Positions 35,860 to 48,363 of a DNA stretch of 64,000 nt are shown one piece after another. The position numbers and the translations under genes are program-made. Under the pieces are notes generated by a model. That model did not search any database and had not been told where the DNA came from. It saw only the letters and a program-made list of their open reading frames with translations. Position 1 is the stretch's first letter. Each line of letters opens with the position of its first letter. The DNA comes from Elgaria multicarinata webbii. Its lineage: Eukaryota; Chordata; Lepidosauria; Squamata; Anguidae. The stretch lies in NCBI RefSeq assembly GCF_023053635.1, contig NC_086172.1, positions 68,932,681 through 68,996,680 on the forward strand. Reading direction: 5' to 3'.

Positions 35860-36433
35860 GAGCCAGTGTGGTATAGAGGTTACAGCATTGAGCTTCGATG
35901 AGCAAAACACAGGTTCGGGTCCCAGTTTAGCCACAATGAAGTTCATTGCGTGTTCTCGCTTGGATAAGTCATTGGCTGAGTTTTCAAATGAAAATAAGCC
36001 AGGATTCCTGGCCCTCTTCAGGCATTATCAAATCCCATGTGTGGAAGGCAGATTGGGACACATGCTCCACCCCAAGGTGACGGGAAAGGTCTGTAATGAG
36101 GCTGTAACCCCATTCCATGGAGAAGATTTGATAACACTTGAAGAGGGCTTGTGAATGAGTAATGTGCTGGTGCATGCAGGTCATTTTGCTTATCCCTTTG
36201 CATGAATGAGTAAAAGTAACCAGAAAGGGATAACTTATTGTGACATCCAAACTCAGGATCCTGGTTTGTTGCTCCCAAACAAGCCAGGATTGTAAGCCAA
36301 AAATAAACCCTAGGTTAAAGCAGACTTGCAGCTCTGGTGTGTCTGGGAGCAACAAACGTACTAGCTTGTGAAAGCTCTCGCACCCTAACCTACCTCACAA
36401 AGACGTTTTAATGATAAAAATTAAATACTATAT
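35860..36433 (+). repeat. tRNA-derived SINE split by a palindromic element
   Basis: The left part (35860-35975) has GAGCCAGTGTGGTATAGAGG and the B-box-like AGGTTCGGGTCCC. The right part near 36380-36433 has CACCCTAACCTACCTCACAA, the following segment of the same SINE. The order fits the intact copies at 2946 and 42581. Confidence 0.6.
35985..36375. mobile_element. Palindromic element nested in the SINE
   Basis: Inner arms CCCTCTTCAGGCATTATCAA (36012 onward) and TTTGATAACACTTGAAGAGG (36125 onward) are inverted. Outer sequence includes AAGCCAGGATTCCTGG and CAGGATCCTGGTTTGTTGC. The exact ends are not clear. Confidence 0.45.
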
Positions 36434-37295
36434 GAGTTTCCTGTGATCAGTAATAAATAAGCAAAGGACACATTCATGTATTGTTTTTTGCTTCCCTCTT
36501 TAAAATATGTGGAAGTGATTATCAGGAAAGGATTGGGAAAAATGTCAACAAAATCATGCTCACTCCATGTAGAACAGATATACTGCATACACACACACAC
36601 GTACATGTGTGTATGTATATCTATATATAGATATAGATATAGATATATAAAACTTTTGAGTACCTGGTTACAAAATGTTGCACACCAGGGCACCCTCAGA
36701 CTTGTGCCAAGATTTTGCTCCCTAATATCTAGCCTTCGATAACATTCATCTTTTAAACAGGATGAATGTTCTTGAAACCATCTGCTATATATACATTTCC
36801 CAAGTTATGTAGACATGACTGTGAATGCCAGGAAGTGAAGGTTGTCAGTGCAGTTCTGTCGGTTTTTCAGGGGCATGTTAACGATCATCAGTAGGGTAAT
36901 TGTCGGACCTGAACATGAGGCACCATTGGTCTGACTCAGCACCACTTAAAGGCCTATCAAATATGATGAGCAACTGGGTAGGAGGGAGAGTTTCTTTCCA
37001 TTCATGATCTGCACCCACCAATACCACTCCTTACCCTTTTCTCCATCAATGAGGTCACTGCCATGGCTGAAGCAAGGGGCAGGGCTAGACCTGCTTTTAC
37101 AAAACTGCTTCTGCTTAGGAGGGAGGCAAGGTGTGCTTAAGAGGGGGAAGACAGAGCTATTCCTCCTTTCTTCTTTTAACTGTGTTTTCTAATTTTTCTT
37201 GGGAAAGGAAGCACTGGAAAGATGCTGGCTCCTCCTACAGCTTCTTTCAAAAGGAAAGCAGGGAAGTTGCTCCCCTTCCTTATGTTTTTTTTTTT
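36434..37295. other. No recognised gene; short (CA)n and (TATAGA)n
   Basis: A (CA)n run and an imperfect (TATAGA)n run lie at 36588-36650. A SINE-tail-like GGTCTGACTCAGCA occurs near 36930. Confidence 0.5.
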
Positions 37296-38204
37296 TAAAT
37301 TTATTTATTACATTTTTATACCGCCCAATAGCTGAAGCTCTCTGGGCGGTTCACGAAAATTAAAACCATAATAAAACAACCAACAGGATAAAAGCACAAA
37401 TACAAAATACAGTATAAAAAGCACAACCAGGATAAAATTGATATAAGATTAAAATACAGACTTAGAACAATAAAATTTAAATTTAAGTTAAAATTAAGTG
37501 TTAAAATACTGAGAGAATAAAAAGGTCTTCAGCTGGCGACGAAAGGAGTACAGTGTAGGTGCCAGGCGGACCTCTCTGGGGAGCTCATTCCACAACTGGG
37601 GTGCCACAGCGGAGAAAGCCCTCTTCCTAGTAGCCACCTGCCTCACTTCCTTTGGCAGGGGCTCATGAAGAAGGGCCCCTGTAGATGATCTTAAGGTCTG
37701 GGCTGGTACATATGGGAGGAGGCGTTCCTTCAAATAACCTGGCCCCAAACCGTTTAGGGCTTTAAATGTCAATACCAGCACTTTGAATCGGGCCCGGACC
37801 TGGACTGGCAGCCAATGAAGTTGTAAAAGGACTGGTGTAATGTGATCTCGCCAGCCAGTCCCTGATAGTAACCGTGCTGCCCTGTTTTGTACCAGTTGAA
37901 GTTTCCAGACCGTTTTCAAAGGCAGCCCCACGTATAACGCATTGCAGTAATCCAAGCGAGAGGTTATCAGAGCATGGATAACTGTAGCTAGGCTATCTCT
38001 GTCCAGATAAGGGCATAGTTGGTATACCAACCTAAGCTGATAAAAGATGCTCTGTTGATTGGGCCACCCACTGAGGGCGATGGTAAGGCAAGTTTGATGC
38101 CACTGGCGTGTTGTCCCAAAGTGTAGCGCTTTATATTTTTTCATAAGGATAAACAGCAACACTTTGCTTATATAGGAGAGAGTAAAAGGCACACTCAGGG
38201 ACAT
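37296..38204 (-). mobile_element. L2-like LINE, 5'-truncated, with open ORF2 C-terminus
   Basis: On the - strand it encodes 236 uninterrupted residues with the typical C-terminal reverse-transcriptase pattern: SRLDYCNALYVGLPLKTVWK, LQLVQNRAARLLSGT, HWLPVQVRARFKVLVLTFKA, LNGLGPGYL, and a final FRRQLKTFLFSQYF. A 3' AT-rich region and the (TTTA)n, TACCGCCCAATAGC tail follow. The open frame and near-identity to 55508-55770 suggest a recent insertion. The catalytic YxDD half and the endonuclease are missing. Confidence 0.9.
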
Positions 38205-38648
38205 AATTGGCCAAACCTACTCCTTCTTGCTGTGACCCAAGGCATTAAAAGTGAAACCTGCTTCTACATGCACGGGTCCTTCTATCTCTCTAATTTTGGA
38301 TGTCAGATATTGGGGATTGTCAACCTTCTCCAGTTCTATATTGGTTCAGCAAAAGGCGATCTGATCCATCAAGCTCAGTATTGCGTACCTTGACTTTTCT
38401 AGGTCTCTTTCAGTCCTTCTCCTCAATACTCTTTTAAGTTAAATTAGCAGGAGATGGACCTGGAACTCTGTACATCCAAATAGTGACCTCTCCCACTCTA
38501 CTTCAGGCTGTTGCTGTTCAAGTGAAGGATGCAGTATCTGTTACAAAAACAACTATTGGGTCACTGTCTTGACCAGAAAGTTGAGGTGTAGCCTGTTCTC
38601 CAACATCAAGACGAAAGCACCCTTTAGAAGGTCCAAGGCTGACCTATA
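38205..38648. other. No recognised feature
   Basis: This is short unassigned sequence between two elements. Confidence 0.5.
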
Positions 38649-38653
38649 TCTTA

Positions 38654-38882
38654 GGGTGCTTCCAGATGGGGCTTTTATTGTGCAATAAAATTCTGCCTCA
38701 TTCACAAAATTTTGCAGGATGGGTAGGTAAAGACGTCTTTCAATTGTAACTCTCCCATGTTTTCCTACTGCTGCTTCTGTCATTTTTCTTACTAAATTTT
38801 TTTTGTTAAGGAGGAAAAGATAAAATAACTGCACAACGCCTTTCGATTGGTACTGCTAGGAGTTCTCCCTCTGGAAGCAGCC
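38654..38882. mobile_element. PIF/Harbinger-like MITE, second copy
   Basis: The ends GGGTGCTTCCAG and CTGGAAGCAGCC are inverted with TTA on each side (TCTTA|GGG and CC|TTAAT), as in the copy at 9604-9824. The interior shares TTTTCCTACTGC / GGAGGAAAAGATA-type motifs with the first. Confidence 0.75.
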
Positions 38883-38899
38883 TTAATCTCTTCTTAGGC

Positions 38900-39480
38900 T
38901 TGTCTTGATGAGGGGTTTGCCTCGGAGTGGATTCGGAGTGGCGGCAGGTCATCTATATGAAGCAGCTGCCATCCTGAAGCCATCCAGGGGCAAACCCCCT
39001 AAACTCGGCTTAAAAAATGTCTGGCACTTACCCCAACTTTTTTTAAGTGGAGGCGGGCTACAACCAATGGCGACCCCTGATTGGTTTCCATTGGCTGGAG
39101 GAGGGCCAGTTCAGACGCTGTGCGTCCCTCTCTTTCTCCCCCTCCAGCTGCCCTGTTGCTTCCCCCCATTTTTAATTTTTTAAAAAAAGAATAATCTGTA
39201 GATGCGAACCTTTGCATGTTCTTCTCCCCCCAGCCCGCTTTAAAAAAAATTTTTTAATCTGTAGATGCGAAGGTTCGCATCTACAGATTTTTTTTAAAAA
39301 AAAACCTGGGAGAGAGGAATGGGGCATCCAGAGGGAGGAGAGCCATCTGCCCCATTCCTCTCCCCTCCCTGGTGCTTGGCTCGGTGGCAGCAACTCCACA
39401 TTGGTACTCTTTCACATGCAGAAGCTGGGAAGGAGCGCTAATGCGGGAACCCGAGGCCTCGTGGCGCCATGGTGCCACCA
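38900..39480. repeat. GC-rich block with a near-perfect hairpin
   Basis: 39256-39289 is a perfect 16-bp inverted repeat around GG (arm AATCTGTAGATGCGAA). The same 16-mer also occurs at 39192-39207. TTTGCCTCGGAG at 38917 resembles the block at 1531. It may be a MITE of unknown family. Confidence 0.45.
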
Positions 39481-40141
39481 TCAAGATGGGGCCCTTGCCT
39501 TTTGATCATTGGCATGGTGTTCCTACAACCTCTAAAACCATTTAACTGAGCAGCTGTAACTCAGTTTGGGTCCCCATAAGTCCTATCTGAACTACAAAAC
39601 CTGTATCAGTTTTAGAGTACTTTAACTGCCATGTTCCCCCACCCCCACCCCAAATCCTGGGAGTTGGGTTTTACTAAGATGCTAAGAATTCTCTATTAGA
39701 GCTCCCCCCCACCCCCACTTGCCCCCAAGACATTTCTAATTCCCAGGGCCTATGAAACGATGCAAGGGCTATGAAACCAGTTTAAATCTATAGTGTGGAC
39801 ACGCCTTGAGTGTTACATCATCATTCATTTCATCATTCCCACACTTCTGTGTTCATACTGGGAGAGGCTGGACTACCAGAAGAAAGTTCCTGGATCTTGA
39901 GAAACAAACTATCTACTCTAGTTTTAAAAAAGCTTTCAATGATGCGATTTTGAATGCTCCCTTGGTAAGTTGTTCCATTGTCTGATTAGACTTAGGCCAA
40001 AGCCAGACATAACAGTAGCAGTCATGTGTCTTCAAGGGCAGAGCTTGCCAAACAGCTGTCAAGTGTGAGGTGGGTTAAGGTTCACTTTTGGATACTTCTG
40101 TGATCAGTGGAAGCACGTCTAATGTTTTCACCGTCTGTCTC
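39481..40141. other. Upstream flank of PLEKHG7-like exon 1, no feature
   Basis: Two poly-C stretches occur at about 39636-39714. I see no promoter motif that I can defend. Confidence 0.45.
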
Positions 40142-40191
40142 TGAGAGCTATGTCTCTTCCGTCAGCTCCTTTTTCTTCTTTGCATTGTCAG

Positions 40192-40390
40192 GTTTCTCCT
40201 CTGCGCGTGGACCCACGGTGATGACCCTGGAGATGTATCTGCTCTTATACGTGAGCACCCAGATAGCAGAGCCCTGCTGTCTGTGGCCAGGACTTCCGAA
40301 CACCATCTGAGCAGTCTGGCAACTCCTTCATCCTCTTGCCCTCTCCCTTCTAAAAACATCAGTCTGTTCAATCATCCATGTCGGTTTGCT
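40192..40390 (+). promoter_or_regulatory. Probable leader or N-terminal extension of PLEKHG7-like exon 1
   Basis: A strong splice acceptor ends at 40191: a pyrimidine-rich run from about 40165 to 40182, then TGTCAG. From 40193 the reading frame of the large exon is open with no ATG until 40391, giving 66 extra codons. An in-frame TGA lies at 40142-40144, upstream of the acceptor. The simplest reading is that this stretch is 5' UTR spliced to an upstream non-coding exon. The alternative is that it is coding and the initiator lies in an exon further upstream that I could not find. Only transcript data can decide. Confidence 0.5.
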
Positions 40391-41943
40391 ATGACATACA
40401 TCAACGTTGATGAGAGACAGGAACACTGTCGGGTAATTCTGAGCTGCCAGAATAATCAGCTATACGCCCAACATGGCTTAAAGGATTTCTCAATTAGCAG
40501 CATGCATCCACTAAAGAACTTAGACCCTCGTATTTTTACTGGAGACTTTAATCCTGTAAGCAAAGTAGACAGTAATGCAGGGGCACATCTGTATCAGAGC
40601 GTGGAGAACCTACACTGGGCCACAATGGCGGATTCACATTGTCATCCCAATTGTGGAAATGTAGACAATGAACTCGTTTTCCATTACAAAGGCGCAGCGC
40701 ATTGGTCCAAGTATTCCATGGAAGGTGCCCCATCCCCCAGCTCGCCTGAATGTTGCCGACACTTCCCCCTTCCCTCGGAGCACATGCCGCCTGCAGCGCG
40801 AGACATAGCCCTTCCCCCCGGTGCCAAAGTGCCTCCGTGGTTTTTCTCCTCCATCGATGTGGATGCTAAAAAAAACTTAAAGGAAAGGCTTAGACTTCAC
40901 GGTGCGAAAGCTACAGAGATTTGCAAGCCTGTCAGACCTCAGGCTTCCTTGAATGACCTCGTTGCAAGGGAATGTTCTGAATGCCGGGCATGCCAGCACT
41001 CTAAGAATGGTTGTTCGGTTAAGTGTTGCACCATATTTGTGCAGCACACTACGCTTCCTCATGGACCATGGATGGCGCTGGAGAGGCATCGGCCATGTTT
41101 TTCCCGCAGGCTTACCAACCCAGAAGACATCAAACAAGAAGCTCAGAGGAGGTTGCAGATCAGGAGACAGAACAGCTCGCCCAACTTGACCCTCCATTGT
41201 GTTAATGACAGCCAGGAGATGGCCAGATCCCAAACTACCGGATCCTTAAAGGGATATGAGGTGGAAAGGGACACCAGAAGGACTTTGGAGCTGAGCAGGA
41301 AAGGAGATTGCAAAGAAAAGCTCTACATTCCAACTTTTGAGGAGTTCAAGAGGATGAGAATCAAGGGGACATGTTTTCTCAACGGCAGCAATGAAACATC
41401 ACAAGACATGAAGGAAGGGGCCCAAAGGTTGGAAGAAAAAAGAAATCAGAACCTTTGTTCAGATGCCCAGCAGGATCTTGTCAAAGAAATAGTTCCAACG
41501 ATAGATTATTATGATGATGTTTTTCATGAAAACACTGAGATTGCTTCTGGCTTTGTTGGCTATCAAGATAGCTCATCCACATGGGACAGGAGTTTCTGCC
41601 TGATGAATATGCCTGTGGCTCGGGACCAGAACGATGAGGTGCTGACTTCAGATAGGATCCCAGTCCCCATTTGTTCTAGTCCAATCCCAAGATCACCTCT
41701 ACAATCTGCTGCAGTTCCTAGGGAGGAGGGAAAGAAAGCCTTTGGTGAAGGGGAGAAGCAGGGACTGGATGCAAGACAACTAAGTGAAGTCCTTCACCAT
41801 GCTGGACAGTCCCTTGCACCTGAAGCCCAGTCTTCTTGTTGCCCATTGCTATTAGAAGCAACAGATATATCCAGCTATGGAGCTAAGCTACAGAAAATGA
41901 AGGATGAATTTATAGGTTCTGCACTCGACCTCATTAAAAAGAG
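40391..41943 (+). CDS. PLEKHG7: PLEKHG7-like coding exon 1 (large N-terminal exon)
   Basis: This exon encodes about 518 residues with no catalytic domain that I recognise. The frame is open for 1.55 kb and ends at a donor in the context AAGAG|GTAACC, phase 2; reading through the donor gives an immediate TAA. The first in-frame ATG, at 40391, has G at -3 and begins MTYINVDERQEH. The frame stays open upstream to a good acceptor at 40190-40191, so the protein could begin in an earlier exon. Around residues 195-213 there is a Cys-rich patch, CSECRACQHSKNGCSVKCC. The rest is rich in Ser, Pro and charged residues, as expected for a disordered regulatory region. Human PLEKHG7 annotation is thought to have absorbed a neighbouring open frame (C12orf74), which would fit this exon; that is recalled, not checked. 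Confidence 0.75.
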
Positions 41944-43526
41944 GTAACCAACTCTATTAGAGTTCCTGAGAGGAATCTCAGTTGGAGGATCCTTAAAAAT
42001 GTACTTACAAATTCAACTGGCGGTAGTAATTTTTAGGACTTTCTTTCTGAAGTCAATATGCTGCAGAGGTGAAAGACCTTTGTTTTTATTAGCACAGAAA
42101 GTGATGTTTGAGATAGCTTTCCCCTTCAGACCTGTGGTGTGTGTGTGTGTGTGTGTGTGTGTCTTTTCCAGAGGCATTAGACAGCTGTAGCCAAAGATGC
42201 AATGTTGGGGCTATGAACGTTAGAGGACAATTATTATTTTCTTTGGAAGAATTGACTAATAGTTGTGCTTCAAGCTGAGGATTTTAACTGATTACTGTAT
42301 CTGTTCCAAAGAAAGAATTTTCCTTTAGGTCAGATTTGCCTAGTGTTTGAGGGGTGGTGGTCAGTACATGGAAAGGAGTGGTTTTTCCCCTCTGCCCTAT
42401 GTGTCTTTGCTCACTTGCTTGAGCCAGTTGGAGTAACTGGATTTCTTAGGCATGGCCTGTGTTCAGACTATGGATTATGACAATGAGCCTAGCTTCTCCT
42501 GGGCTCATGCAGTTGTGCTCCCCCTCTGGCATGGCTGTAAGAAGGAGGTTGTAGCCTTCTGCTTCCATTTGAGATGAACCGAGCCAGTGTGGTGTAGTGA
42601 TTAGAGTGTGGGACTGGGACTCAGGTGATCTGGTTTCTAGTCCCCTCTTGGCCATGAAGCTGACTGGGTGACTTTGGGCCACCCAGCCTAACCTACCTCA
42701 CAGGGCTATTGTGAGGATAAAATGGAGACGAGTGAGGATCTTGAAAGCCACCTTGGATTCCTTGCAAAAGGAAAAAGACGTGAGTTATAAACGTAATAAT
42801 ACATTTAAAAACCCAAAGTTTAGCATGTTGTCTGAACACTAAACTGGGGCTAATCTTAACTATGGCTAGTGAAAACAAACCCAGCTTCATAAAGTGTGAT
42901 TTGAAGTTGCCTTGTTTCCACTAAACCTGCTTAAGGTTTACTGCTATTGGTTTGGGTTCAGGCGACATGGAAGCTGAAGTTAATAAAAAAAGAAAGTGAG
43001 CACTTCCAGACTCCTCCTCACTGGCTTCACCAGAAGAGGATGGATTGCGGGTAGGCTGGGGAGAAGCATCTGAAACCAATAGTGGGGCAGCTAGGCATAC
43101 TTAAAATGCTAAATTATACTTTAGTGCAGCCTTTCCCTACCAAATGCTCTCTGGATGTTTTGGAATACAACTCCCATCACCCTGACTGTTGGCCATGCTG
43201 ACTGGAACTGATGGGAGTTGCCGTCCGAACTATCTAGAGGGCACCACATTGGGGAAAGCTGGTTTAGTGTTATGTCCAAACCAGCTGCTGTGCTGCTCGT
43301 GCTCTTTGCTTATAGCACATTGATTCACATGTAGATTGTCATAGGCAGGAGGGATTTCAGCTCTAGAGCAGTGAGCTAGAGGGAATGATCTCTGGGTCAT
43401 AGAATTATAGAATAGTAGAGTTGGAAGGGGCCTACAAGGCCATCGAGTCACTATCAGCCATAGGAAATACCCTCAGTGGAGGTGACAGGAAACATATGCA
43501 GCCACTGACCACTCAACAACTCCCAT

Positions 43527-43573
<47 letters not shown>

Positions 43574-46500
43574 TTACATTTCTATACCACCCAATAGCTC
43601 TCTGGGCGGTTCACAAAAATTAAAATTGCATAATCAAGACCAATGCATAATCAAGACCAATGATTCCAAAATGGTGGGTTTAGAAGTTATCAGCGGCAAT
43701 GGAAATCTAATAGATTGCTTGATTTCCAGCAGTGTGTATTTGGGGGAGTTGGTGGAAGAATGAGTCTTCGATAGAGATTAACAGTGTAATCCCATGCATG
43801 TCTACTTGGAAGTAAGCCGCAGTGTTTTCCATGCAGTTTACTACCAGGTAACTGTATAGGATTGCAGCCGTATTGTTGGAACCACACAACAGAAATCTCA
43901 AGATGTGCTGTTCTAAGATTTTAGGGGGTCCCATGATATGACTGAGTGACCCCTATGTGTGTTTGTTTGTGGAATTTATACCCCACCTTATCACATATGG
44001 GCTAATCTACACCAAGCAGGATATTGCACTATGAAAGTGGTTTATGGCCTGTGTCAATGGGCCCCAACAGTTGTCAGTGCACTTCAATACCGCTCTAAAG
44101 CAGTAGTGTGGCTCCTGCCTCTTATATACCCCTTTTATGCTGCTTTCATAGTGCAATATCCTGCTTGGTGTAGATCTGGCCCTGACCAAAAGGCAGCTTA
44201 GAATACACTGTTTAAAGCAAAATATAAATAACAAAAAAGAACAAGTGGGGGGGGGGGGAGAAGCCATGAAAGCAGCAGAAAAGACATAATAAAAACCAGC
44301 CGGTAAAGCTAACTAACCATCAGAAAAGCTAAGGACAGTAAAAAGAGTATTCAAAATTAAGGGGACCCTTAGCTAGGGGTTAGAGAAGTGCAGGCTTGCT
44401 GGGGGCTTCTAAAACCATGGAGTCTCCCTTCCCTCAAAGCAGGTGCCCCTGAACTGAACATCAGGTTCGTTGTCATTGGCGCAAGTGCAAAGGAAGCCTG
44501 CCTCGTGTTCAGGAGCGCCTGCCTCTGCCCCAGCACTTCTAAGGCAAGCCCTGGATCCTGCAAATACAGGCTCGGTTTCCTTGCAGGCAAAGCCTTCTGG
44601 AATTAATTCATTGCCCTGCAAAACGCAAAGATCCTCTCAACCCATTGCAAAGCTTCTCATGGCTTTGTGAGTCAAAAGCTTGTGAGACCAAAAACAGTTT
44701 CCCTTTTGAGATTACAAAACCGAGCCAGAATTTGCTCGACACTCAGCTGTCATTTTCCTGCAGAGCTTTAGAAAGCTACGGAGGATCTTGTATTGGGGAT
44801 TGGAGCTCATCGCTCAGCAGCTGTGTTGTTACTAGAAGCAAGAAGTAAAATATGCTCAGGATCCAATTTTGTCTTTTTATATGGACAGAAATAACTGTGG
44901 GCTTGGAAGCCTTTGGTTCACTTCAACAACATGGAAGCTGGTTAAAATGGTGGGTTGCTCCTTGTCACATGGGTTGACACAGTGCTATTGTAACAATGCC
45001 TGTCTGTGGATTTCCCACTGATGTTGTTTATATTCCAGTCCATAGCATGGGGAGAATGGGTGGAGGACCAATCCATGCGGTGAACCCTTGCATCTGCTGT
45101 CGACATGGAACAACTTCCATGTGGACCCAATTTTTGCTAGCATTCATTTGTGAAGTGGGCTTCAAAGAGAGGACCTCTTGCCTTATTTGTGATTTTAGCA
45201 CCTTAAGATTCTACTGAAATTTTGCACAGTCGGAATTGCATGCAGTAGCTCTGCCCTTTTATGATTAACTTGCTTCGTAATAATCCACTGTTATTGACTC
45301 AGCACACATACGTGTAAGCAGCTTAATGTTTTAATCCGAGCCTCTGATTTTGTCACGAAAAGTCTAAAATCGGGGGGAAACCTAAAGCCTTTCATGAATT
45401 GCTTCATATTTTTGATTCAAGCAAAAAAGAGCATGGCTGAAAAGGGATACCGGTTTATTACCTATTTTCACTTTTAAAATGTTAGTTGTGCGTTTACCAG
45501 GCTATCTAATTATGTCGTGCTTGTGGGTTTCCCATCGATAGCTGGTCAGACGCTGTGTGAACAGAATGCTGGGCTGGATGGACCCTTGGCTCTTCTTATG
45601 TTCTTAATCCAGCCTTCCCCAGCCTGTTGCCCTCTAGATATTTGGACTACAACTCCCAGGATTTCCTGCCAGTGTTGCCCTGCTGGACAGGGATAATGGG
45701 ATTTGTTCTCTAAAATGTCTGAAGGGCAACAGATTCGGGAAGGCTGAACTAAGCATTCTGAATTCTACAGACAAGAGGCATGTAAAGGGTGGAATCTGGG
45801 GGATTACTAAATTGTATCTCAGTGAATGGGCAGGAAAAGGCAGGCAAAATTTTGGGATAATGGGGAAGATGGTTGAAAAAAATAGGAGTCCCAGGGGAAA
45901 TGTTTCTTTGGACTTATGCATGTTAAAATACATTAAAATGCTGGACAACCCCCCCCCCCTATTTTTTCATGGCCAAAACAGCAACCACTGCCAGGGATTA
46001 TAGGGAAGATGAGAAAGATCCAAATTTATGTAGCTAATTTTTTTCCCCTCTTTTTGTTTTGTTTTGCTGAAGTTTTACAATAAAAAATAATTATTACCAC
46101 AACAACAACCAAAACGCTAACAGGAAGGCACAGCGTGTAAATTTGGCACACTTCTAACCTGACTACGCCTGCCTAGAATAGCTGTATTACCTTCTCTACA
46201 TTTCTCATCCAGAAGTCATCAGTCTTGCTGTAATGCCATATTCTCTCACCTGATAGAAGGAAACACAATAATTGCAAAAAACAGTTGGCTAAGGGATAGT
46301 GGAGATGATGTCATGAGAAATAAAGTACAGAGATGAGTAGGCCAGTATCCGATAAATATGGAACTATGTACATATACATTTGCTTGAATATAGAAGCGGA
46401 TAGATTTGTTCAATTGAGAGTTCCCAATAGTTTCAGATGACAGACCAATTTGCCCTTCATCTAAAAGCACCTCCTCTCTTCTGACCATCTTTTAACAATC

Positions 46501-48316
46501 TGTTAGAGCACTGAGTAACATTGGGGGGCAGAAAGGTCTGTCATCTCAGTGAGACAGAGCCATAGAGTTAGGCAGTGCCAATGTGTCATCAGCCTCAACC
46601 CCCTTTTCTTCTCCGCAAGGCAGGATTATCCATGCACCAGCTCCATACAGATCAATCTAGATGACAATGTGCCACTCGCTGAGAGCATGAGTAAACAAGT
46701 CACATCGCCCTGAGCTGTTTGTAGATCAGATAATGCCAAATGTTATGTGGAAGTGAGCCAAGCCACATGAAGAATGAAATATATATATATATCCAAGGTC
46801 ACTAACCAATCTGATATAATTATTCTGGTATTTCTTTTATATACAACCTGTCAGGTGCTTTGCACATTTCCTATGATGTTCCTCTTTACCCAGTTAGAAA
46901 TATTACAGAAAGAAAATTTACTTTGTAAAGCTGTTTCAGTCAAAGTACATAAAAAACAGTATCAGTTCTGTTGTTCCCAACACTACCTTGCGAGATGTTC
47001 AGGTATAGCAATTGCATAGCCAAATCTTCTTATATGAGCTTAATATTCTTAATAAGCTTGGTGGGTTTTCTTTTTAAAAAATATAGCTCTTTTTAAAAAA
47101 GTGAGCCTATAAATTTTAATACATAGAAAAAGGTATTTTGAAATAGCCTCACTGGCTGCCAGTTTATTTCCAGGCCCATTTCAGGATGGTGGTTTAGGCC
47201 TTTGAAGCTTTAAGCTACCTGGTTCTGGTTATCTTGGGGAACATCTCCTCCATAGCAGTTAAGATCCACAAGGGAGACCCTGGTTCAAAAACTTTGTAAT
47301 GGGGTGGCTAGGCAGGCCTCCATGAGAAGTAGACCCTTTTACATCCTGGTCTCAGCACTGTGGAATGCCCATTTGTGGGAGGTATGTACCCCCACTCTTT
47401 ACTGTCATAAATAGGTCACGAAGAGCTTTTTCTTTCAAACTTTAATCTCGATTTTTCTTTGGTCTAGTTATCCCGCTGTGGATTTGTAGGCTTTTAAAAC
47501 AAAATTAATGTATTTTATTACTTCTGTTATAGCCTGCTTTCGAATATGTTTTGAAAAACAGTATAGAGTGATTTTAAAACAAAATGAATAAATGACACAT
47601 CCAGATAGGGATACTAGAACAGAACCACTCCCTGACTGACGTTCTCGTGGATCATAGTGAGAATATAGAATTCTGGTACTTTTTTTCCAATCTGTGTAAA
47701 AATGAAATAAAATCATACACTGTTCTACATTCAGCCCTTCTTCCAAAGCATTTTCCCCCTTTTTCATGCTGTATGAAACAGCATTGGTAATAACCAAAGG
47801 TACATTGAATACTCACACAAGGGACCACATGGGAACTATTAAAATATTCTGTGATTTTAGTGGAAGGATGAATTGAGAAAACCATGTAGAATGGTATATG
47901 ATTATTTGACACAGATGTCAGTAGCACTGACTATCAATGGCTACTAGTCCTGATGGCTTTATATTACCTCCAGTACTCAAGGCATGTGCCTCTGAATTGC
48001 TGTTGCCCTCATGCCCTGTGCGTCAGCTTCCCATGGACATCTATTTGGCCAATGTGAGAAACAGGATGCTTGACTAGATAGGACTTTGTCTCTTATGTTC
48101 TTAAGAAAGAATACCACAATTCTGTGTTCTCCCTATGAGTCACAAGAACATTCCCAATACAGAGCCCTTTCTTGAGGGCGATGTCTGAATCCCATGCAAC
48201 AAATGAAGTACGTTGTGCTATTAGCCATCTGGAAAGGTTCTTAAATCCCTATATCTGTTCATAAATGTATATAATGAGATCTCAACACTTGAAAAGAGCT
48301 AGATACATGTAAAGTT

Positions 48317-48363
<47 letters not shown>

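Noticed and set aside
35798-36154. 118-residue frame
   Set aside because: It spans a split SINE and a palindromic element, and has no splice sites or motif.
37494-38204. 236-residue frame on the - strand
   Set aside because: It is the C-terminus of an L2-like LINE, 5'-truncated, with the same tail as several other copies.
42581-42811. Sauria SINE family name
   Set aside because: The 5' end I recall for Sauria SINEs differs from this one, so I left the family unnamed.
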